From Nostoc calcicola FACHB-3891 (GTDB taxonomy: Bacteria; Cyanobacteriota; Cyanobacteriia; Cyanobacteriales; Nostocaceae): a DNA stretch of 64,000 nt. Numbering within the stretch: position 1 is the stretch's first letter; every line of letters starts with the position of its first letter. The position numbers were made by a program, and so were the translations under genes. Below, in pieces: positions 58,539 through 64,000 of this stretch. A model generated the notes under the pieces. It made no database searches and was not told the DNA's origin. It was given only the letters and a program-made list of their open reading frames with translations. The DNA is taken from NCBI RefSeq assembly GCF_014697355.1, contig NZ_JACJRQ010000006.1:62001-126000 (forward strand), read 5' to 3'.

Positions 58539-58647
58539 CAGTTTTGTCAATTTAATCACTCACAAGTTACTGATTAAGAATCAAAACACAATTGGGCTTT
58601 TTATAGTAATGTTATTACCTTAACTTGGTATTAAATTGACAAAACTG
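58539..58647. repeat. element-like 18-bp perfect inverted repeats
   Basis: cagttttgtcaatttaat at 58539-58556 and its exact complement at 58630-58647 enclose 73 bp just beyond the stop codon of the peptide gene at 58655. It may be another small mobile element or a terminator. The rest of the 58202-58654 gap contains the TPS promoter and a gaattcag STRR fragment. Confidence 0.6.
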
Positions 58648-58654
58648 TTCAGAA

Positions 58655-58969
58655 TTAATGGCACGGACAGTCAACAAAGTCGTTGATATCTTTTGACCAA
58701 CAAGTGCAACCGCATAGCTTCATATGCTTACCTGGAATAACGAATTTTGGAAGTTCTTCCTCTGCATCAGCATCACTAGCTCCGAGTGTAGTTAGATTGA
58801 GTGTGTACTGAAATTGAAGAACATCTTGTGTTGATATATCGTACTTTTTGAGTATCTTATCGAAGTGAGCATTCTTCAGAATCTCATGCAGTTCCTGCTG
58901 AATCTCGTTTTGCAGCTGTTGTAATTTTTGAGTTTCAATGACTGCTTGCTGTGAAGTTTGAGATGCCAT
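58655..58969 (-). CDS. small peptide with leader-like N-part and Cys-rich tail, copy 1
   Basis: I do not recognise a family. The 104-residue product has a helical N-terminus (LQQLQNEIQQELHEILKNAH, FDKILKKYDI), a short middle block (VLQFQYTLNL), an acidic linker and a Cys-rich C-terminus (KLCGCTCWSKDINDFVDCPC) with five cysteines. The paralogue at 62523-62840 shares the N-terminal half but has a quite different tail. A conserved front and a variable Cys-rich end is the pattern of precursor peptides, which I infer, not prove. No modifying enzyme is nearby. The ATG has aagga 10 bases upstream. The TPS gene follows downstream. Confidence 0.65.
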   Translation of the reverse strand: MASQTSQQAVIETQKLQQLQNEIQQELHEILKNAHFDKILKKYDISTQDVLQFQYTLNLTTLGASDADAEEELPKFVIPGKHMKLCGCTCWSKDINDFVDCPCH

Positions 58970-59130
58970 GAATTTTACTTTCCTTGCAGACTGATAAATG
59001 TGTGAACTTATTTTGTGATGTACTAAATTAACGTGAGTTTGATTAGTACAGTTTTATGGGGAACGAATCAAGGATAGATAGTCTAAAGAGAGGCCAAAGC
59101 ATTAGCTTTCTAAAGCTCTTGCGAACTCCC

Positions 59131-59213
59131 ATAATTATGACTTCAGCTTGACTAGTAATAATTACGCATCGTTTAACATAACTTCATATATTTTTGTTGG
59201 ATTTCCTTAAAGC
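59131..59213. repeat. duplicated upstream segment, copy 1
   Basis: This 83-bp stretch aligns with 62869-62951 (for example ataatta.(g/t)acttca..ttgac and ggatttcc.t.aagc), located upstream of the other peptide gene. It supports duplication of the whole module. The gap 58970-59465 otherwise contains only dispersed repeat fragments. Confidence 0.5.
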
Positions 59214-59465
59214 ATTGATGAATCTGGTTGCTAACTCTTCTTGATGCAAGAAGAATAATTGATACTTTCTCTGGGAGAGGCTGTACTTAGTTTGCTTCTC
59301 CGAAGGAGTACGGTAGGCTACGCCAACGCACCTACATCTGAGTTTTAGTACAAGGTGCGGTGCGATCGCTCCTCTCAAAGTCATAGCAAATCAGCGATGT
59401 CTAGGACGGGCTAGGCCACGCACCACAGTTGAGTTCAGTAGAAAGAGCGATCGCTTGTATGAAGT

Positions 59466-59819
59466 TTATGGTGAACTACAAATACCGTGAGGTGGACACC
59501 AATCTGATATTATTAAATGGTTTTTGAACTGAATTACTGGCGAAAAATTCATTGAAGGGTTTTCAAATTGAATTACTGGTAAAAAGTTCGTAACTTCCCG
59601 ATCTTTGGGAACATAAAACTGTTCAAAACTGCGATCGTGATTGCTTCCATAAGGTGCAACACCTTCAAAAAGTTTAATATTCTCTTGTGTTATGACACCA
59701 GGCTTATTGGTTAAAGTAGCATCCTGGTTAATTTGAGCAATAGTAGAGTTGCCAGATAAAACTATTGCACTGCTTATTGCAATTCCTAGACCTTTAGCCC
59801 AGTAGCAAAGATTAGTCAT
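59466..59819 (-). CDS. short TPS-like protein, probably a truncated derivative
   Basis: The 117-residue product has a signal sequence (about 1-28), the first part of a TPS domain (AQINQDATLTNKPGVITQEN, and SFEQFYVP replacing the usual SFxxFSV) and then departs from the family. Two repeated units follow, NFLPVIQFEN and NFSPVIQFKN, and the tail is WCPPHGICSSP with two cysteines. It lacks the NPNGI part, so it cannot be a normal TPS exoprotein. It may be a decayed copy or a small secreted protein that kept the export start. It lies 172 bp after TPS copy 2 on the same strand. Confidence 0.6.
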   Translation of the reverse strand: MTNLCYWAKGLGIAISSAIVLSGNSTIAQINQDATLTNKPGVITQENIKLFEGVAPYGSNHDRSFEQFYVPKDREVTNFLPVIQFENPSMNFSPVIQFKNHLIISDWCPPHGICSSP

Positions 59820-59991
59820 ACTTGATTATTCCACCTTTCTAAAGAAGTAACAATTGCCTTACAACATCGAAGCTTTAGCAATTTCAAGCAGCATACATCG
59901 AAATCCCTAATCAGTTTTTTATTTTTTATCAGAGTTTATAGAGTTTCACTTTTGCAAATAATTAATAAACGTTAGTCAACAAAATCGATTT

Positions 59992-62451
59992 CTAATTAGC
60001 AGGACAAGACGCAACGGTAAGCAAAGAACTATGTGGCATCCCAGTCGGTACTTCAGCAACCAAAACCACGTTCCCATTGACATCCAATATCCATCCTTGG
60101 GCTTCCACAATTTCACTAGGTTCATTGACAGAATTCACTTTCTGTGGTTCTTCTGTATTTCGCTGCGCCTGAACAACTTTGTTATCAATTCCCTCAGCAG
60201 GATTCTCATTTTCTGGATTTAATGTTATCCAATCTGCTAGGACTGCATCAGTCATCAACGGCTCTGTAGGATCGGGTGCTGTTCCTCCACGCCCAGTGTT
60301 AGTAAATGAACTCCTGGCTGTTTTTGCACCAGAACCACAACCAGCAACAATTTGTTGGGAAGCATCAACTATATTTATTGGCAATTGCACTAATCCTTTA
60401 CTGGGATCTGCATCTGGTGAATTAATTTGTACAGTGCCACTTAAGGAAGGATTTTGCTGAGAAAATGCCGTGATATCACTTGTTGGCAGATTATTCGGGT
60501 TTATTTGTTGTGCATCTAAACTCTCTACGTCTGCACGAGTACGTGGCACAAATCCAAAGATGTTTTTAGTGGCGATCGCAATCTTACCACCAGGGCCAGA
60601 GAAGGCATTGGCCGTAATGTCGCTATTTCCAAAAAGAGGGGTGACAAGAAAGCCATTAGGTGCACTGATGGCGATGTTACCGCCAGTTTTATCACCTCCG
60701 GCGTTAGTCGATATTTGACTGTTGCCGCGCATCAATAACAAATCTCGTGGCTGTAACCTAATATTTCCGCCTTGACCTGATTCACTATTAGATGTGAGTT
60801 TTCCTTTGTTATCCAGCAATATAGAGTTAGCAGTTATATCTAAATCGCCTGCTTTGCCTAAATTTTTTGGATCTCCCACAACATAAATTACATCCTTTCG
60901 AGCTTCGCTGTTGACAGTTATTGCAGCCCCATCTTTGATAATCAATTGGCCTGTTGTTACCATCAAGTCTCCCCCATCTCCAGGCCCTTGAGTTCCAGAA
61001 AACAAGCCGCTGAGCTTAGAACCATTTGGTGAGGTTCCAATTAGTTCTATAAATTCAGAGGCGTTCACCGTCAACTTTCCTCCTTTTCCTATAACTGGTG
61101 TAAATTTGTTTAGACCAGACTGATAGATGCCTTCAGAACTTGTTGATATTCTTGCCCCTCCCTCGATACGCAACTTAGCAGTGTTAACTGTTATGCTGCC
61201 AGGATTTTGATTACCATAAGTTTCACTAAATAATCCACTCGATATTAAATCAGTACCATCTGGGAATGGAGTAATGGGGGTGCCACTGATGAGTTCTACA
61301 GAATCTGAGGCGTTTAAAGTCAGTTCTCCCGGTAGTCCGGAGCCAACACTGTACATTGATACTTGCGCTCCATTCCTGGCAATGAACTTTTTGGTAGTGA
61401 TATTTATACTTCCAGAGTTACCAGTGTTGAAAGTTCCAGTAAACAAGAAGGCATTTTGTCCAAGTTCTACAGACTCGGAAGCGTCCACTGCCAAATTTCC
61501 TCCTGATTGCGCTCCCCAAGTAATAGAAAACAGGTATGAACAGTCAGTTACCAGCACATTCTTGCCTTGCAAGTGGATATCGCCGCCACTTTCGCCACTA
61601 GTATCTACAGTAGATGGAATTTCATTTAACTTGACCAGTTCGATATTCTGAAAATTTTCAACACCTTTATATCCAAATGTCCAAGCTTGATTCGTTGAAC
61701 TCAGACTGACCAAACTATTAGGAGCGACGCTTCCTAACTCAATTCTTCCTGCCTTTGCAGTTAAATTTCCGCTCCCTAGTGTGATGTCACCGCCTATTAA
61801 TGCCAAGGTTTTACCTGAGGATACCTGTAGACCAACTCCTTGTCCTAAGGTATTAGTTGCGCCTTCTGGACTTGCTTGGGATTGATTGCGGATGGGAGCC
61901 GCAGTTGCTCCAAATTGTAAGCCAATGGGAACACTTACTGTTAGCAGAGGTGCAGATTCAGGAGCCGTAGCACTAAACTTTATACCATCGGCAAAATTTA
62001 AACTACTTGCCGTACTCGCCACAAATGAACCACCGATGTTTAAAGAAGCATTTGCTCCAAAAACAATGCCGTTGGGATTAATCAAAAATAGGTTGGCAGC
62101 ACCATTAGCTTTGAGAATGCCATCTATATTAGAAATAGAATTGCCCGTGACTCGACTGATAATATTCTGAATATCTATTGAATTGTTAAAATAAGCTGTC
62201 CTTCCCACAGACACAGAAAACTTGTCAAAGCTGTGGAACAAGTTTTTACCACGAATTGCCCCTCCATCAATCTGGTCTATGGGGTGACCATCAATTAACT
62301 TTGGTGTAACGATCGAACTTTCAACTCCAAGGGTGTCATCCTTTTGAATTTGGGCTAAAGCAAAATCCTCATAGTAAGTGAGTACTCCAACAATTGCGAG
62401 AGTACTCACTGTTCCTAAATCCCAGTACCAACTGCTTCGATTTTGAGACAT
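59992..62451 (-). CDS. TPS-domain (filamentous hemagglutinin-like) exoprotein, copy 2
   Basis: The 819-residue product is a paralogue of the gene at 55874-58201: signal sequence (ending near FALAQ), a TPS domain with SRVTGNSISNIDGILKANGA and FLINPNGIVFG, a beta-helical middle with GKAGDLDITANSILL-type repeats, and the shared C-terminal block VQLPINIVDASQQIVAGCGS ending VASCPAN. The middle differs from copy 1 in length and in some blocks. It is preceded 71 bp upstream by the second Cys-tailed peptide gene. The TpsB partner is not in the window. Confidence 0.88.
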   Translation of the reverse strand: MSQNRSSWYWDLGTVSTLAIVGVLTYYEDFALAQIQKDDTLGVESSIVTPKLIDGHPIDQIDGGAIRGKNLFHSFDKFSVSVGRTAYFNNSIDIQNIISRVTGNSISNIDGILKANGAANLFLINPNGIVFGANASLNIGGSFVASTASSLNFADGIKFSATAPESAPLLTVSVPIGLQFGATAAPIRNQSQASPEGATNTLGQGVGLQVSSGKTLALIGGDITLGSGNLTAKAGRIELGSVAPNSLVSLSSTNQAWTFGYKGVENFQNIELVKLNEIPSTVDTSGESGGDIHLQGKNVLVTDCSYLFSITWGAQSGGNLAVDASESVELGQNAFLFTGTFNTGNSGSINITTKKFIARNGAQVSMYSVGSGLPGELTLNASDSVELISGTPITPFPDGTDLISSGLFSETYGNQNPGSITVNTAKLRIEGGARISTSSEGIYQSGLNKFTPVIGKGGKLTVNASEFIELIGTSPNGSKLSGLFSGTQGPGDGGDLMVTTGQLIIKDGAAITVNSEARKDVIYVVGDPKNLGKAGDLDITANSILLDNKGKLTSNSESGQGGNIRLQPRDLLLMRGNSQISTNAGGDKTGGNIAISAPNGFLVTPLFGNSDITANAFSGPGGKIAIATKNIFGFVPRTRADVESLDAQQINPNNLPTSDITAFSQQNPSLSGTVQINSPDADPSKGLVQLPINIVDASQQIVAGCGSGAKTARSSFTNTGRGGTAPDPTEPLMTDAVLADWITLNPENENPAEGIDNKVVQAQRNTEEPQKVNSVNEPSEIVEAQGWILDVNGNVVLVAEVPTGMPHSSLLTVASCPAN

Positions 62452-62522
62452 TACAAACTTGCGCTCAAAAAATCAGAGTTACTAACTAGGATAAACTTTT
62501 TACAGTACAAATACTAAATTAT

Positions 62523-62840
62523 TTAGCAGTTACAACCTAAAGGATTGTTATTTGTAGGACAAGGAATACACCAGGCTTTTTTAACTAACACAATTTCCGG
62601 TATTGGAGTTGTTGGCAACAATGCATTGGGTTGCTGTTCATCAACTGCATCATCAGATTTGAGTTGATTTGGGTCAAGATTAAACTGCCAATAAACTCTC
62701 AAAACTCTATCTTGTAATATGCCGTATTTTTCAAGTAGTGAATTGAAGTCAGCGTTTTCTAGGGTTTCGTTAAATTTCTCCTGAATCTCGTTTTGTAATT
62801 GCTCTAATGTTTGAGGGTCTATGACTGGTTGAGAACTCAT
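62523..62840 (-). CDS. small peptide with leader-like N-part and Cys-rich tail, copy 2
   Basis: The paralogue of the peptide gene at 58655. The 105-residue product shares the front (LEQLQNEIQEKFNETLENADFNSLLEKYGI, then VLRVYWQFNLD), has an acidic linker and ends in AWCIPCPTNNNPLGCNC with four cysteines. The front aligns closely with copy 1 while the tail does not. It is directly upstream of TPS copy 2 (71 bp), with probable co-transcription. The ATG has aagga 11 bases upstream. No enzyme for peptide modification is adjacent. Confidence 0.65.
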   Translation of the reverse strand: MSSQPVIDPQTLEQLQNEIQEKFNETLENADFNSLLEKYGILQDRVLRVYWQFNLDPNQLKSDDAVDEQQPNALLPTTPIPEIVLVKKAWCIPCPTNNNPLGCNC

Positions 62841-62868
62841 GATTGTTTGGGTTCCTTACGGAATGTGG

Positions 62869-62951
62869 ATAATTATTACTTCAAGTTGACCTGTAAGAAT
62901 TACGGAGTCTGTAATAAAAGTTGACATTTTTCTTCCGGATTTCCCTGAAGC
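62869..62951. repeat. duplicated upstream segment, copy 2
   Basis: This stretch aligns with 59131-59213. It contains TCCGGA at 62934-62939, which the other copy lacks. Confidence 0.5.
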
Positions 62952-62954
62952 TAT

Positions 62955-63143
62955 GCAGGTCGATGCAATACGATTGCAGGTCGATGCAATGTGATTGCAG
63001 GTCGATGCAATGCGATTGCAGGTCGATGCAATGCGATTGCAGGTCGATGCAATACGATTGCAGGTCAATGCAATACGATTGCAGGTCAATGCAATGTGAT
63101 TGCAAGTCGATGCAATACGATTGCAGGTCAATGCAATGCGTTA
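62955..63143. repeat. 21-bp tandem repeat, nine units
   Basis: Nine units of gcaggtcgatgcaatacgat(t), with changes at a few fixed positions (g/a in the middle, acg/gtg/gcg near the end), run from 62955 to 63143. Because the unit is a multiple of three, all six frames stay open over much of it and create false ORFs. Confidence 0.95.
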
Positions 63144-63358
63144 AGGGACTTCGAGAAAATAAATTACGTCTGATGTGAATTATCCAAATCAACGAAATAT
63201 CAACGATTGTGCGCCCTGTAGAGACGTTGCACTGCAACGTCTTTACAACGATAAATCAAGGGTTTTAGCGTTTAATCCACATAATGCGTAAATTATCCCA
63301 AATTATTTCTACATTTTTCGGGTAGCACAGCTGTGGTCCCCTACTATGGAATATTTTG
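63142..63358. mobile_element. family-2 element, damaged copy with insertion
   Basis: The left end (taagggacttc, 63142-63152) and the later part aattatcccaaattatttct (63291-63310) through ctactatggaatatttt (63341-63357) match the 12681-12786 element. A 122-bp piece is inserted, the palindrome is decayed, and the right end is missing. Confidence 0.65.
63167..63288. mobile_element. element nested in the family-2 copy, 122 bp
   Basis: It is flanked by a 7-bp duplication taaatta (63160-63166 and 63289-63295). The ends are imperfect inverted repeats (cgtctgatgtgaatta against cgcattatgtggatta). It contains the gtagagacgttgca palindrome at 63218-63246, also seen at 34794-34822. The comparison with the uninterrupted copy at 12681 defines the boundaries. 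Confidence 0.6.
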
Positions 63359-63412
63359 CCCTTTGCGGGGTGTAGCGGTGGGAGGATGTCAATCGCTGTC
63401 AGCCTTTGCCGT

Positions 63413-64000
63413 TCAATTCTTAATCCCCGTGGTGGCAATACCCCGAATAAACTGACGCTGACCAATCAAAAATAATACCATGACTGGGACTGTCGCTATT
63501 GTTACTGCCGCCATCATCAAAGGCCAATTATTCGTAAATTGCTCCTGAAATTCAGCTAACGCCAGCTGTACCGTTCTTAATTCTGGTCGTGTGGTAAACA
63601 CTAAAGGTTTAAACAAATCATTCCATTCGCCGATGAAGGTGAACAAAAACAGTGTTAGTAACGCCGGACGGGCTAAAGGTAACATCACTCGCCACAAAAT
63701 TTGGAGTCGGTTCGCCCCGTCTATGGCTGCGGCTTCTTCTAATTCCAGGGGAATTGTCTGGAAATATTGACGTAACAAGAAAATACCGAAGCCGTTAACC
63801 GCAGTGGGTAAGATTAGCGCCCCGTATGTATTTATCAGGTGTCCCCATTTCAACACCAAAAAAATCGGAATTACCAACAATTGAAAGGGAATCACCAAAG
63901 TTGCCAAGACGATTAACAGCAGTGCTTGGCGTCCCCGAAACTTTAGGCGTGCCAGGGCGTAACCAGCCAAAGCGGAAGTCAGAATCTGAAACGCCGTCAC
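63413..64000 (-). CDS. carbohydrate ABC transporter permease, cut by window edge
   Basis: The visible 195 residues are the C-terminal part of a MalG/UgpE-type inner-membrane permease. They include AGYALARLKFRGRQALLLIV, several membrane helices and the EAA loop (EEAAAIDGANRLQILWRVMLPLARP) that contacts the ATPase subunit. The gene reads from beyond position 64000, so the start is outside the window. Substrate is probably a sugar or polyol. The partner permease, binding protein and ATPase should lie further on. Confidence 0.88.
   Translation of the reverse strand: MTAFQILTSALAGYALARLKFRGRQALLLIVLATLVIPFQLLVIPIFLVLKWGHLINTYGALILPTAVNGFGIFLLRQYFQTIPLELEEAAAIDGANRLQILWRVMLPLARPALLTLFLFTFIGEWNDLFKPLVFTTRPELRTVQLALAEFQEQFTNNWPLMMAAVTIATVPVMVLFLIGQRQFIRGIATTGIKN

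Noticed and set aside
59184..59384. 66-residue frame between the peptide and short TPS genes
   Set aside because: It runs through a dispersed repeat (gtaggctacgccaacgca type) and has no protein-like features.
62856..63237. Several frames on both strands over the 21-bp repeat (for example runs of CNRIAST or CIDLQS)
   Set aside because: They arise only from the tandem repeat; no start signal or protein-like sequence lies outside it.

Overview
The window looks like chromosomal DNA of a filamentous, heterocyst-forming cyanobacterium (Nostoc/Anabaena type). The sequence encodes CP12, the phycobilisome protein ApcF, glutamine synthetase with its small inactivating factor, a PatX-like RGSGR peptide and HetR. 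It is also rich in GCGATCGC (HIP1) octamers, short tandem repeats and small palindromic repeats, as expected for this group. From memory, apcF-glnA-gifA-patX-hetR follows the same order as all2327-alr2328-asl2329-asl2332-alr2339 of Nostoc sp. PCC 7120. That synteny is recalled, not computed here.

Layout. 0-12.4 kb: a small membrane protein and two tandem, paralogous giant Ser/Thr kinase-ATPase-GAF-PAS-histidine kinase genes. 12.4-16.8 kb: a repeat-filled gap, a DUF697-type GTPase, cp12, tlyA with a DUF29 gene, and an orphan Nif11-type peptide. 17-20.8 kb: an AT-rich accessory island with xisH/xisI, a Z1-domain helicase-like gene, and its upstream partner gene broken by one in-frame TAA. 21-28 kb: the nitrogen-control core (apcF, glnA with an upstream NtcA site, convergent gifA with its own NtcA site, a ferritin-like protein, patX with a TCCGGA promoter motif, a FAD oxidoreductase). 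28-36 kb: an RND pump and adaptor, two unknown genes bracketed by direct copies of a 207-bp element, and a HTH/PIN toxin-antitoxin pair. 36-42 kb: an alcohol dehydrogenase, a PiT phosphate permease with a low-complexity loop, and a coiled-coil/repeat/DMT transporter fusion. 42-46.5 kb: a 2.1-kb upstream region, hetR, and a TIGR03032 protein. 46.5-55.7 kb: a 1608-residue RTX protein, a secreted Cys-rich protein, rpsD, moaA and an unknown gene. 55.9-62.8 kb: a duplicated module of a small Cys-tailed peptide gene followed by a TPS-domain exoprotein gene, plus a stunted third TPS gene. 63.4-64 kb: the end of a sugar ABC permease cut by the window edge.

How the genes fit together. NtcA-type sites at glnA and gifA suggest opposite control of glutamine synthetase and its inhibitor. 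A peptide carrying the RGSGR pentapeptide (patX) lies 18 kb from hetR, whose product binds that pentapeptide, so nitrogen sensing and heterocyst patterning genes share this neighbourhood.

The strongest new material is of three kinds: the duplicated peptide-plus-TPS module; the stop-interrupted partner of the Z1 gene; and a dense set of non-autonomous mobile elements. Several of these elements have clear terminal inverted repeats and target duplications, two are nested in other repeats, and one overlaps a stop codon. No tRNA or rRNA gene, complete insertion sequence or convincing CRISPR array was seen.
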